A stretch of DNA of 63,288 bases from Angelakisella sp. (GCA_020024555.1 JAHHTQ010000008.1:1-63288), one strand, 5' to 3'; shown: positions 1 through 10,000, counted from the first letter of the stretch. Translations and numbers: made by a program. The notes: generated by a model from the letters alone, not told the origin.

Positions 1-15
1 GGAGAGGTAAAAGTA

Positions 16-1704
16 ATGAAAAATTTAAAAACAAAAAGTAAATTATTGTTAAGTTTTGGAAGTATGATAATATTGACATTACTGATTTCAATATTATCTG
101 TATCGGGCATTGCGCAGTTAAAACAGCAAATAGATACTCTTACATCAAAAACACTGGCGAATACTCAAAGTATATGGGAATTGCGTAGAAATACTTTGTC
201 AATTAACAGATATCTTTTAATGGCTTTAAACGAAGATTCGCAAAATGAAGTCCTTAAATATGTTGATTTGGCTATTGAAGATATAGAAAAAAATCAAAGT
301 ACTTTTGAAAAATATGAAAAAAATTTCAGATTGGATAAGTCTTTATTAGAGGAGTATAAAAATACAGTTTTACATCAAAAAGAAGTCAGAGACCTTTTAA
401 TAAAAAAATTGCAAACTAACACACCTGAGGCAAAACAAGAAGCCAGAGTCATTTTTAATGATGAACTTTATCCTATACTTTCAGTTCAGGGTAATATATT
501 AATTGGTATACATAATAAACAAATGGAACTAGCAAATCAACAAATTAACAAGGCAACCTTGGTATATAAGACGGTTTTGATAATCATTATAGTGGTATCG
601 TGTTTAATGATTATAGTAAGTTTGATAATTATTTTTAAACTTTTAAAAGCAATCCTTACTCCGTTAAATGAAATACAACACGCGACAACTGCGTTGTCAA
701 ACGGTGATTTCAGTTTCAATATTTCTTACGAAAGCAAAGATGAATTTGGTATAACTTGCAGTAGCATACAAAACAGTTTTGAAGAATTAAAAAGGGTTAT
801 AAGCAGCACAGCAAATATATTGCGTCAAATGGCTGACGGGAATTTTGCTTTGGATACAAAATTAAATTTCAGTGGTGAAATGACCGAGATTGAGAAGGCA
901 AGCAGTGATTTGATAAATAAGATGAATGTTTTTTTCAATGATATAAAAGCATCATCAAACCAAATTCATGCAGGCGCAAACCAAATGGCAATAGGCGCGC
1001 AATCACTTGCGCAAGGAGCTACCGAACAGGCAAGCAGTATAGAAGAACTATCGGCATCTATTGCGGAAGTATCCGAAGAAATAAATGCAAATGCAAAAAA
1101 TTCACAAGATGCAAGTAATTTGGCAACAGTATCCGGAGAAGTTGCAAAAGAAACATTGGAAGATATGCAAAATATGCTTGTGGCTATGGAAGAAATTTCC
1201 ACAACTTCCGAAAATATAGGAAAAGTTATTAAGGTAATTGATGAAATAACTTTCCAAACAAATATACTGTCGCTTAACGCAGCAGTAGAAGCCGCAAGAG
1301 CAGGTATGGCAGGAAAAGGATTTGGCGTAGTGGCTGATGAAGTGAGAAATCTTGCGCAAAAATCAGCAGAATCGGCAAAAGAAATTACAGCATTAATTGA
1401 AAGCACTATTGCAGCAGTAAATAAAGGTGAAAATATTGCGCAAAAAACAAGTCAAGCTTTTAATGGTTTAACAGAAAAAATCAGCGATGTAATTTTAACA
1501 GCAAATGAAATTGCCATTTCATCTGAAAAACAGGCAAATAACATTAATCAAATAACAACAGGTATAGAGCAGATTTCTTGCGTTGTTCAAAATAACTCTG
1601 CAACAAGTGAAGAAAGTGCGGCGGCAAGCGAAGAACTATCCAGTCAAGCTAATATTCTCAATTCATTGGTGGATCAATTTAAATTGATAGAAAAAAGTCA
1701 ATAA
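16..1704 (+). CDS. Methyl-accepting chemotaxis protein
   Basis: Transmembrane chemoreceptor that passes ligand signals to CheA/CheW. The 562-residue protein has an N-terminal membrane segment (about 10-32), a helical periplasmic-side region of four-helix-bundle type (about 33-180), a second membrane segment (about 184-208), a HAMP domain, and a long coiled-coil signalling domain whose hairpin tip reads FQTNILSLNAAVEAARAG near residue 413. The start is set by GGAGAGG at 1-7. No CheW or methyltransferase gene is adjacent, so it is an orphan receptor. The ligand cannot be inferred. Its promoter lies outside the window. Confidence 0.96.
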   Translation: MKNLKTKSKLLLSFGSMIILTLLISILSVSGIAQLKQQIDTLTSKTLANTQSIWELRRNTLSINRYLLMALNEDSQNEVLKYVDLAIEDIEKNQSTFEKYEKNFRLDKSLLEEYKNTVLHQKEVRDLLIKKLQTNTPEAKQEARVIFNDELYPILSVQGNILIGIHNKQMELANQQINKATLVYKTVLIIIIVVSCLMIIVSLIIIFKLLKAILTPLNEIQHATTALSNGDFSFNISYESKDEFGITCSSIQNSFEELKRVISSTANILRQMADGNFALDTKLNFSGEMTEIEKASSDLINKMNVFFNDIKASSNQIHAGANQMAIGAQSLAQGATEQASSIEELSASIAEVSEEINANAKNSQDASNLATVSGEVAKETLEDMQNMLVAMEEISTTSENIGKVIKVIDEITFQTNILSLNAAVEAARAGMAGKGFGVVADEVRNLAQKSAESAKEITALIESTIAAVNKGENIAQKTSQAFNGLTEKISDVILTANEIAISSEKQANNINQITTGIEQISCVVQNNSATSEESAAASEELSSQANILNSLVDQFKLIEKSQ

Positions 1705-1915
1705 GATAAAATAGATAACATCGCTATAAAATTCGATGATACCGTACTTTACATACTTTTTTATCAAAAAAAGCTGGTTATTAAATGTAAGATTTAGTTT
1801 AACCTTTTCAAGCGGCGGAACAGCTTTTCAGTTGAATGTACCAAACAAAAAGTATAAAGATTAAATAATCAAAAACAACCGTTGATTGCACTTGTCAAAT
1901 AAAATATACACGAAT

Positions 1916-1968
1916 AAACACCAATTATATAAAACCATTTTCTGATTTATATAATTGGTGTTTTGTTA
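1916..1968 (+). terminator. Rho-independent terminator after the chemoreceptor
   Basis: AACACCAATTATATAAA pairs with TTTATATAATTGGTGTT across a short loop, followed by TTTTG. It lies about 210 nt after the stop codon, so the transcript has a long 3' tail. Confidence 0.75.
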
Positions 1969-2312
1969 TGTAATTAATATGATAGCGTTCATTATTAAAA
2001 TATTCAACATATTTTTTAATGTAAATTCTAAAATGAACTTGAACACAAAAAAATAGCCATAGTGAAAGGCAAATATTAAAATAAAGTTAGGAGACAGATT
2101 TTAACATAAAAAGCCATTCACTATGACTAATAATAAATATACCCCAAAATTTCAAGAACGTGAAAGATGAAAAGATATAGGGGAAAAGACTGTGATTTAT
2201 TTATGCGTATGTATAAACAAAATAAATATACAGGAAAATTTATGTTTTTATATTGCCACAATATGTATGTTAATATTATTGAATTTTTAATTTAACTATA
2301 AAATGTCATTAC
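1969..2312. other. Intergenic region with a possible gene remnant
   Basis: No intact gene. An imperfect 13-bp inverted repeat (CATAGTGAAAGGC at 2057-2069 and GCCATTCACTATG at 2112-2124) flanks a good RBS-like stretch and overlaps an ATG at 2122 that opens a 15-codon frame ending in TGA. A second short frame of 43 codons starts at 2167 in another phase. This could be the decayed 5' end of a mobile-element gene, but I recognise no family. Confidence 0.25.
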
Positions 2313-3233
2313 TTATAAAATCAAAATATTTTTTGCCATTTGTATAATTTCAGCATCTTTTAGTATATCTTCTGTCTGTTTTTCTATGGGTATATCATAC
2401 GCAGCATCAAACATATTGTGTCTTTTTATGGCTACAAACATTTTATTGCCTGTAAATGTTAACGCTGTTTGCACACCTACTGAATTTGCAAACTCCATTA
2501 TTTTTTCTATACGTTGCGGTGTCAAAATATAATACGCGTTATGTTCATCAGTTGAATAAATCTTGAATTTGCTGTTAAATTCTTCGTTTTCCGTATGAAT
2601 TTTGCAGTCTGCTTTCCAACCGATTATATCTGATAAAAATTCTTTTTGAAAAATCTGTAAGTGTCCGTCGCTCACTTTATTGTCATCAAAATCAAAAAGA
2701 CACAGTATTTGCCCTGAAAATATTTCTTCAACTTTCGTACCTTTGTTTTTTCGAACAATTTTTTGCGTGGTAACATCGCTTATCTTAAAATTAATTCCAT
2801 CATACGTTCCGTCCAACATATCTTCGCTTTCAAAATATTTTTGGATACCGCAATTTACCACAGCGGCATTTCGTATATCTTCCCATTTAAAACCTAAAAA
2901 CGGACTGTATTGTAAATTACTGAAACCATAAACATTTTCTATTGTTTGGGTAACATATTTTAATTTAAACAATATATTGAATTTTTTGTATGAACTGTTG
3001 ATAAACATAAACCACAGTAACGCAAACGTGCCTATTGCCAATGCAACAGTCGCTACCAATGATACTATAATTTCCATAACTATTCCATCTTTTGTTTTCC
3101 CGATATCTGAATAAAAAAACAAAACAAAATATAAAGGAATACAAATTATCGATACAATAAGTATTATGCGTTCTTTTTTATGTATCTTTATGCGTAATTT
3201 CTCCAAATCTTCCGCTGTGATTGTTTGTTCCAT
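2313..3233 (-). CDS. DUF3137-like two-TM membrane protein
   Basis: 306 residues with two membrane segments (about 22-42 and 52-78) and a large cytoplasmic C-terminal domain. The domain has features I associate with DUF3137 proteins: a FSGQILCLFDF strand, an EFNSKFKIYS motif and a YILTPQRIEKIMEF helix. The function of the family is unknown. It is the distal gene of a minus-strand pair with the LemA gene, 19 nt downstream of it; LemA and DUF3137 genes are often neighbours, so a shared envelope role is inferred. Confidence 0.75.
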   Translation of the reverse strand: MEQTITAEDLEKLRIKIHKKERIILIVSIICIPLYFVLFFYSDIGKTKDGIVMEIIVSLVATVALAIGTFALLWFMFINSSYKKFNILFKLKYVTQTIENVYGFSNLQYSPFLGFKWEDIRNAAVVNCGIQKYFESEDMLDGTYDGINFKISDVTTQKIVRKNKGTKVEEIFSGQILCLFDFDDNKVSDGHLQIFQKEFLSDIIGWKADCKIHTENEEFNSKFKIYSTDEHNAYYILTPQRIEKIMEFANSVGVQTALTFTGNKMFVAIKRHNMFDAAYDIPIEKQTEDILKDAEIIQMAKNILIL

Positions 3234-3252
3234 TTTGTCATCTCGCTTTCAA

Positions 3253-4002
3253 TCAAAAATTCACTTTATATTCCTTCTTTTTATCATCAATCTGATAAAA
3301 ATCAATTTTTTCCATTTTGTGTAAATTCGCAACTATATTGTATGGGAACATAACTATCTTCTGATTATATAGTGACACATTTGAGTTAAAAAGTCTTTTT
3401 GCCGCTTGAAGATGTTCTTCCGCATCAAAAATTGTTTTTTGAAAATAATTCATAGTTTCCACAGAATAAAGTATCGGATACTGTTCAGCCAGAGCATCTA
3501 TCGCTTTTTCAACACCGCCTATATCATGCTGTATAGATGAAAGCATATCTATCTTTTGATTGATATTCATTCTGTTTTCAAGAACGCTTCGTTGATATTC
3601 TTCACGTTTTAAATCACCTTTTCTTCTATGACTTTTGGAAATTTGCTGTCTTTCTATTTGTTTTTTTATCTGCTCCATTTGTTTTTGCTGTGTTTTTATT
3701 GTTTCATCTATGGTTTTTAAAGATTCTTGTGACAGCGCTCTTTTTTCATTAAATTTATTTTCTTCCAATTCTTTTCCCATACGTATAGATGTTACAGATA
3801 AATATATCTCAGACTCATGTTGCAAAAATTTCTTAACAGATTCTATTTCTTCATTTAAAAGGTCATAACGCTTTTCCAAAGCTACGTCTATTCCCGAACT
3901 GCTTTCGTCTACTTTTATTGATAAACGGTTCAGGTTGTTGTACATTAGAATATAGCCTAAAATAAACAGAATTATAATACCGCAATTTATATAACTTATC
4001 AT
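3253..4002 (-). CDS. LemA family membrane protein
   Basis: N-terminal membrane anchor (about 4-22 of 249) followed by a long helical domain. LemA hallmarks are visible: VALEKRYDLLNEEIESVKKF near the start of the domain, then AEQYPILYSVETMNYFQKTI, and a C-terminal VSLYNQKIVMFPYNIVANL. The middle is an extended coiled coil rich in Lys, Glu and Gln (about 85-150), longer than in typical LemA of about 190 residues. I chose ATG at 4002 because AAAGGA lies just upstream; the frame is open 22 codons further but without an RBS. The family's role is unknown. Confidence 0.88.
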   Translation of the reverse strand: MISYINCGIIILFILGYILMYNNLNRLSIKVDESSSGIDVALEKRYDLLNEEIESVKKFLQHESEIYLSVTSIRMGKELEENKFNEKRALSQESLKTIDETIKTQQKQMEQIKKQIERQQISKSHRRKGDLKREEYQRSVLENRMNINQKIDMLSSIQHDIGGVEKAIDALAEQYPILYSVETMNYFQKTIFDAEEHLQAAKRLFNSNVSLYNQKIVMFPYNIVANLHKMEKIDFYQIDDKKKEYKVNF

Positions 4003-4164
4003 TTTTTCATTTCCTTTCAAAAATTTATATATTATGTTAATTGTACTATAAGCAACATAAAAAGTCAAAATATTCCATAATTTTAATCTTTGAAAAGATG
4101 CTTTGCTCTAACTCTGAAAGTGTCTGCCACACCGAATAATCTTTTAATGGTACTAATACTGTTT

Positions 4165-4278
4165 TTACCGCTTTGTCCCAAACAGGTCGCAAAAACAAAC
4201 AACATAAAAAACAGACCATTCGTTTTCAGGTACGCCACCGACAAATAATATGTAAATTACAGAAAATATAAATAGCAT
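4165..4278 (-). CDS. Possible 37-residue membrane peptide or remnant
   Basis: A short minus-strand frame just downstream of the DUF4298 gene. It starts with a hydrophobic stretch (MLFIFSVIYILFVGGV) and ends FGTKR. It has no clear RBS, and the following sequence out of frame looks coding-like, so it may be the broken end of a longer small membrane protein. I do not recognise it. Confidence 0.25.
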   Translation of the reverse strand: MLFIFSVIYILFVGGVPENEWSVFYVVCFCDLFGTKR

Positions 4279-4297
4279 TAAAATTATTATCAGCAAA

Positions 4298-4606
4298 TTA
4301 TTTTTCCGTATCGCATTTTTCTTTTGCCATTTCTCTCATCTGACAAAATAATTCTGCTCTATCTTCAAACATATTCCAAACCTCATCTTCTGACAATACT
4401 CCCCTTTTTAATTCAGTTGGAATTTTTCCGGAATTATCGTCTTCAAAATCCTTTCGCCAAAGACCGTTATAATAGTATTCTTCAAGCTCGTCTATTTCCG
4501 TCTTGATTTTCTGATATGCGTCCACTGCTTTTTGCAAATCAGTTATAGTTGATTCTGCACGGTCAAAAATTTCTTCCATACGTTGAATTCTCTTAATTTG
4601 TTCCAT
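4298..4606 (-). CDS. DUF4298 domain protein
   Basis: A small soluble helical protein of 102 residues. The signature of the DUF4298 family is present: an N-terminal helix RIQRMEEIFDRAESTI, then ELEEYYYNGLWRKDFEDDNSG and LKRGVLSEDEVWNMF. The family occurs widely in Firmicutes and has no assigned function. AAGGAAG lies just upstream of the ATG. It sits between the ABC transporter genes and LemA on the same strand, with a 68-nt gap to the transporter, so co-transcription is possible but unproven. Confidence 0.82.
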   Translation of the reverse strand: MEQIKRIQRMEEIFDRAESTITDLQKAVDAYQKIKTEIDELEEYYYNGLWRKDFEDDNSGKIPTELKRGVLSEDEVWNMFEDRAELFCQMREMAKEKCDTEK

Positions 4607-4674
4607 TTTACACTTCCTTTAAAATTTGTAATATAAAAAAATATAAACAAAAGGTGTAATTTCACACGTTGTGA

Positions 4675-5391
4675 TTATAATATATCATAATCTTTAAAAT
4701 TTTTCAAACTTATGGCAATGCACAATATAAATGTTATTACAGATACAAAAACCGAAATACAGTAAGAAAACGGTACTGTAATATCAAAGGCTTTTTCTAT
4801 TTGAATAATTGGCGAATACTCTAAAATTGATATATTTCCATAGTAAAGTTTATTTGTAAATACCACCGAAAGAATAGACACCGCAACAGATGTTCCTGCA
4901 ACGTACACCCCTTTTTTTATACAAAAAGCAATCACAAAAAATATACCGAATATTCCAAGGTACAGTGGGAGCGTTTTGAAAAAAGCAGAAAAAAGTGTTA
5001 TTAAAACTGAACTTACAGTCGTTTCTGTCCCCTGAACCGCCAAAGCAATCAAAACACTGACAAACGGATACAAAAACAAAAGTATTACACAACCTGAAAT
5101 ATAATGAATAAGTTTTGCTGTTAAAATAAAATATTTTTTATATCCTGCCGATATATAGCATCGCACCAGCCCATTGGAAAAATCTTCGCTCAAAATAACC
5201 GCTCCATAAATTGCGCTTGCCAAAATAACAACCATACAATCTTTTTCAATATTCATAAGAGTTTGCTCTGCGCTGCCGTATGTTCCCGTAAAAACGGAAA
5301 TACAGGCAGAAAGTGTAACAACGCCTATAATTATCCATAACGCATAGGACGACTTAAACTTTAAATATTCAGATTTAATTAAATTTCCCAT
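4675..5391 (-). CDS. ABC-2 type transporter permease
   Basis: 238-residue integral membrane protein with about six predicted membrane segments and the usual soluble N-terminus (LIKSEYLKFKSSYALW) of ABC-2 permeases. An early extracytoplasmic stretch is followed by ILSEDFSNGLVRCYIS, the loop-plus-helix feature of this class. The start overlaps the 3' end of the ATPase gene by 17 nt, so translation is coupled. It forms the membrane half of an exporter with the ATPase. The substrate is unknown; in similar GntR-controlled loci it is often an antimicrobial or envelope stress signal. Confidence 0.88.
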   Translation of the reverse strand: MGNLIKSEYLKFKSSYALWIIIGVVTLSACISVFTGTYGSAEQTLMNIEKDCMVVILASAIYGAVILSEDFSNGLVRCYISAGYKKYFILTAKLIHYISGCVILLFLYPFVSVLIALAVQGTETTVSSVLITLFSAFFKTLPLYLGIFGIFFVIAFCIKKGVYVAGTSVAVSILSVVFTNKLYYGNISILEYSPIIQIEKAFDITVPFSYCISVFVSVITFILCIAISLKNFKDYDIL

Positions 5392-6250
5392 TATTCTCCC
5401 CCTTTACATAAAAAAGCATTATATCATCAATAGTGGCAGAATCAATTATAACCTGAGGATATTTTTTCTGTATCGATTGCTTATCCGAAATCAATACCTG
5501 CCATTCAAAATCCTGTTTTCTGTAAGAAATAATATCTCTTTTATCCAATGAGCGAAACTGAACTTCACCACATTTTATAATTCCGTATTTATAGCGTAAT
5601 TCATCTTTTGGCTTGCTGAATACAACTTTTCCGTTATGAATAAACACAATGTAATCAGCAATTTTTTCCAAATCACCCGTAATATGCGATGATATTAAAA
5701 CTGAATTGTTTTCATCTTCAATAAATTCCAGTAACATATCAAGTATTTCTTCTCTGATAATCGGATCAAGCCCACTTGTTGCTTCGTCTAAAATCAATAA
5801 CTTCGCATGATGTGAAAGGGCTGCCGCTATCGCCAATTTCATTTTCATACCCTTAGAGAGCTTTTTTATTTTTAGATTTGTCGGCAAAGAAAGTCTTTCC
5901 AAATAAGCGGTATACTGTTTATTGTCCCATTCATTGTAAACAGTTCTCAGAAAAGAACCCAAATTTTTCGGTGTGAAATTTTCCGGAAAGTTGTTGCTGT
6001 CAAACACTGTCCCTATACTGTTTCTGTCATCAAACATAATATCGGATTCTTTCTTACCAAACAGTTCTATTGTTCCGCTGTCCTTTTTACATAAACCCAG
6101 AATTGTTCTTAGCGTTGTGCTTTTTCCTGCTCCGTTTTCTCCTATCAATCCAACAATCGCGCCACTTGGAACAGAAAAAGAAATATCATTTAATCTAAAA
6201 TTCTTATATGACTTGTTAAGGTTTTTTACAGTCAGATTATTTTGTGACAC
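5375..6250 (-). CDS. ABC transporter ATP-binding protein
   Basis: Nucleotide-binding subunit of 291 residues. Walker A GENGAGKSTT lies near residue 37, the signature LSKGMKMKLAIAAAL near 132, and Walker B LLILDEATSGLDP near 151, followed by the switch histidine in SSHITGDLEKIAD. The C-terminal 80 residues are an accessory domain. It starts 3 nt after the GntR gene stop and overlaps the permease gene, so the three genes form one operon. Confidence 0.95.
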   Translation of the reverse strand: MSQNNLTVKNLNKSYKNFRLNDISFSVPSGAIVGLIGENGAGKSTTLRTILGLCKKDSGTIELFGKKESDIMFDDRNSIGTVFDSNNFPENFTPKNLGSFLRTVYNEWDNKQYTAYLERLSLPTNLKIKKLSKGMKMKLAIAAALSHHAKLLILDEATSGLDPIIREEILDMLLEFIEDENNSVLISSHITGDLEKIADYIVFIHNGKVVFSKPKDELRYKYGIIKCGEVQFRSLDKRDIISYRKQDFEWQVLISDKQSIQKKYPQVIIDSATIDDIMLFYVKGENNGKFN

Positions 6251-6253
6251 TAA

Positions 6254-6628
6254 TCATTCCCCCTCATAAAATAATTTTAAAATTTCCAACAGTTTTTCAA
6301 GAGGAATAGCGCTTGCGCGCCCAATATCAGCCGCTTTTTGCAAATGCTCTTCCGCCTGTCGTTGCTGTTCTTCCTGATAAAAATCTTTGTTTTGCGCAGA
6401 TACAAAACTCCCCCGTCCCACAGTTGTTTCAATAAAACCGTCTCTTTGCAAATCCTCGTACGCCTTTTGCACTGTAATTACACTGATATGCAACGACCTT
6501 GCCAATGAACGCATTGATGGAATTGAATCACCTGTTTTCAATTCTCCTGCCATAATCATAGCTTTTATCTGAAACGTAATCTGTTCGTAGATAGGCTTGC
6601 TTGTATTACTGCTGATTATAATTTCCAC
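6254..6628 (-). CDS. GntR family repressor, YtrA type
   Basis: 124-residue regulator: an N-terminal winged helix (PIYEQITFQIKAMIMAGE, PSMRSLARSLHISVITVQKAYEDL) and only about 50 residues of C-terminal helices for dimerisation. This short form is typical of the YtrA subfamily that controls ABC transporter operons. It is the first gene of the regulator-ATPase-permease operon, preceded by GGAGG, and a 39-bp palindrome directly upstream is its probable operator. Ligand unknown. Confidence 0.93.
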   Translation of the reverse strand: MEIIISSNTSKPIYEQITFQIKAMIMAGELKTGDSIPSMRSLARSLHISVITVQKAYEDLQRDGFIETTVGRGSFVSAQNKDFYQEEQQRQAEEHLQKAADIGRASAIPLEKLLEILKLFYEGE

Positions 6629-6640
6629 TAGCTTCCTCCT

Positions 6641-6679
6641 GTTATATAATGTACTTATCGTATAAGTACATTATATAAC
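6641..6679. promoter_or_regulatory. 39-bp palindromic operator of the GntR-ABC operon
   Basis: Two perfect 18-bp arms (6641-6658 and 6662-6679) flank a 3-nt centre. The left arm reads GTTATATAATGTACTTAT. The palindrome lies immediately upstream of the RBS of the GntR gene and contains TATAAT-like hexamers, so repressor binding would cover the promoter. Confidence 0.85.
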
Positions 6680-6990
6680 AATATTTATTAAATGTAAATA
6701 TACCAGACTGTAAAAAAGTATTAATTTTCGGACTTTTTTATGTAAAAAACGGTATAATAACGGTACAAAAAATATTATATATGGTGAAGAATGTGTTTGT
6801 AAAAGACAGAGAAAACAGGGATCAGATTGATAAAAGTTATACTTTTTATGACGAATGGATTTTCCTCCTGTCATTTTCGTTTTAAGCAACCTAAATGTAA
6901 CTTGGCATCTTCTATTCTTAATCTTTTTGCAATACCGTAACACATCTATTATAATCCTACAACACAAAACATCATTATTCGACAAAAGAC
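6680..6990. other. Intergenic, no gene seen
   Basis: AT-rich spacer between the divergent GntR operon and the surface-protein gene. The only open frame is a low-complexity minus-strand one with no RBS or family resemblance; I see nothing else. Confidence 0.5.
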
Positions 6991-7020
6991 TTGAATATAT
7001 GCTATATTTTATGGTATAAT
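6991..7020 (+). promoter_or_regulatory. Sigma-A type promoter of the IdeS-like gene
   Basis: TTGAAT at 6991-6996 and TATAAT at 7015-7020 are separated by 18 nt. The start codon at 7076 is preceded by AGGAGG. Confidence 0.75.
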
Positions 7021-7075
7021 TTTAAGATAGGACGTTTTTTCAGTATACATAAACAAAAATAGGAGGAAATACAAA

Positions 7076-10000
7076 ATGAAATATCGATTATTTGCGGGAG
7101 TAATGGCATTTTGCCTCATTCTCACCCTCTTTCCAACTGTGGTATTTGCCACAGACAAAGGTGTGAACTCCTCCGCAACGAAGAATAACAGTATTACAAC
7201 CAATTCGGCGGACTCTGTCACCGAGCAGAACAAAGATACGGTAGACACTGACTCGTCTGAAATAGAGTCCCAACCTTCTCCGCCTGTTGCGGAAGAAGAC
7301 CCCGAAAACGATAAAAATAATAGTGAAACTCAAAATGACAATGTTACTACCGAGCCATCGGACTCTGTCACCAAGCCGAACAAGGATACAGAAGACACTG
7401 ACTCGTCTGAAATGGAGTCACAACCTTCTTCGCCTGTTACGGATGAAAACCCCGAAGACGATACAAATAATATCGAGTCGCAGAATGACAATGTTACTAC
7501 CGAGCCATCGGACTCTGTCACCGAGCCAAATAAAGATACGGAAGACACTGATTCGTCTGAAATGGAGTCCCAACCTTCTCCGCCTGTTGCGGAAGAAAAC
7601 TCCGAAGACAATACAAATAATAGTGAAACGCAAAATGACAATGTTAATACCAAACCATCGGACTCTGTCACCGAGCCGAACAAAGATACAGAAGACACTG
7701 ATTCGTCTGAAATGGAGTCACAACCTTCTCCGCCTGTTGCGGAAGATAACCCCGAAGACGATAAAAATAACACGCAAGCGCAGAATGACAATGTTATAAC
7801 CGAGTCGACTGACTCTGTCACCATACGAAACGATAAAATGAAGGACGCAAGCAAACCCAAAGCCGTGAAACTTCCTGACACGGATTCATTTGACTCAAAT
7901 GAGGATTTTAAGCCCTATGACCCCGGATATCCAAAAAAATCACAGTATGGCAACTATTCCCTCCAAATTCCGGATTTGAAAGATCGTTTGACCTTCTCTA
8001 TTGGAACTCAGGATCAGCTTATCGGCACCCTATATGCCCCCGGTGTTTCCGAAAGCTTTGGTTGGGAGGACGCTACCAAACAGTGGAACAATATCGACAA
8101 CGGTCTGTGCTTTGCAGCTTCCAGTTCCAACCTGATTTCTTGGTATCTGAATCGATATTTGGAACTGAATCCTGATGACACCCATGACTTTCAAACCGAT
8201 CCGGAACGCATCTTTGATTATTTCCGCAGAGGTTGGGATTCCGCAGAGGGCGGTAACCAAACGGAAGCTCTCAGTTGGTATTTTACCGGTGGCTTTCCCA
8301 GCAACAACCCCAATCCAAACGGTAGCGAGCTGACCGGAGATGAATTGGGTGGCTATCTGCTTCATCAGCTACCCAACAATTCCAGTGAACGTTGGTCTTT
8401 AATCTCCTTTGACTGGGAGCCTCAGGAAGATTTTAACGTATATGGCTCATTTGGGGACAACAGATTCCCATATATTGAGGAGGTAGGCGGCGTCAGTACA
8501 GGTCGTCCATTCTCCACCATGAAAAAATTTTCCCAGCACATACTTCGCCAGCTCCACTATGGTCCATGCACCATCTCTATCATCACCGATAATGCCAGCG
8601 GTGGCTCCGGTCATGCCATTACCCTTTGGGGAGTGGATTATGATGTGAACACAGGGCTGGTAACTCATATTCATGTCACCGATTCAGACGACTCTTCCGG
8701 ACTGTTCACCGTAGAAGTGGAGAGTGGCACGAATAATAACGGTGTGCGTTTGGTACAGTACCCGTATCATCCCCCGGTAGGAAATTCTACACAATTTACA
8801 AGAATTCGAGACTCCATCGTGCTGTACGCACCCGATGTAGTGCAGTCCAACAATGCCTATAACGGCCCCAACGCTGAAATTGAGACTTTGACCTCAGATT
8901 CTGACGGAACAGGTGTCACGGTGAAAGTGTCCAATATCAACCCTTCTTCTTTGGAATACGGCTATTCCTACGATACAGATCCAAATCATGTAATTAAGTG
9001 GCAGGACAAAAGCCACTTCTCCGGGCTGAAACCTGATCAGTACTATTTTTTTGCCCGTGTAAAGAAAACTTCCAACCATGCCGCCGGCGGCACTTCGACA
9101 CCCAGCGCCTACCGAGTGAAAACACCTTCCCCTACTGCCAATGAAAGTGTGGCTGCGCTGGGTTTGGGAACTTCACTGCTCCGCCCCTACAACGGAACTT
9201 ATCAGTACATTTGGTACGGAACAGAGCGTGGTGAGGACGGTACTGCCACAGAAGAGCCAATACTATGGCGTATTTTAGACACCAAGACCAATATGAATAC
9301 AAAAAATGGCTTGTTCCTGATTTCAGACAAGCTGTATGGTATCGGAAACAACGGTGGATTAATCTTTTCCGAACAGCCCCCATACAGCAATTACTACGAA
9401 AACAGCGACGCTCGCCGTTGGTGTCAGAATTTTGCGCAGGAAAACCTAAATTCTTTTGAGCAGTCCGCAATTCTGCCGACCACAAAAACAGATCTACCCT
9501 ATGCTAACGTATTTGACGACAGCCCCTACATTCTTTCCAATGACAAGGTATTCCTGCCCTCTGCGGAAGAAATCAGCAACGGAGCCTATGGTTTCGGAAC
9601 AGATGCAAGCCGTCAGGCACGCTATCGCTCCGATTTTTCAGCCTACTGGTTGCGCTCTCCTGTAATAAGAAGCCGTATAGATGTTGGTTATACAGATGCC
9701 ACAGGTACTGTGGCTCAAAGCCCCGCATCGTCCACCTATGCGGCACGACCTTCGTTTAATCTTGACAGCAGTCAGGTGCTTTATACTGCCGCAGTAAACA
9801 ACGGTTTGGTCACCGACCAATTGGGTATGGTACAAATAAAACCTGTACAAAGTCAAGATTTCCGTTTAGTTTTAAAGGATACAACAAGTGACTTCCGTGT
9901 GACTTCCTCTACTCTCACCGCACAGCCTGACGAGTCTATTGCGCTGGGCTATGAGTCTGCTGACAGCGGATTTATTTCTGCAATTTTGATAGATACCGAT

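Noticed and set aside
966..1406. 146-codon antisense frame in the chemoreceptor
   Set aside because: Shadow of the alanine/glutamate-rich signalling domain; no independent signals.
6671..6985. 104-codon minus-strand frame upstream of the IdeS-like gene
   Set aside because: Low-complexity, Ile/Phe/Lys-rich translation, no RBS, and it overlaps the GntR operator.
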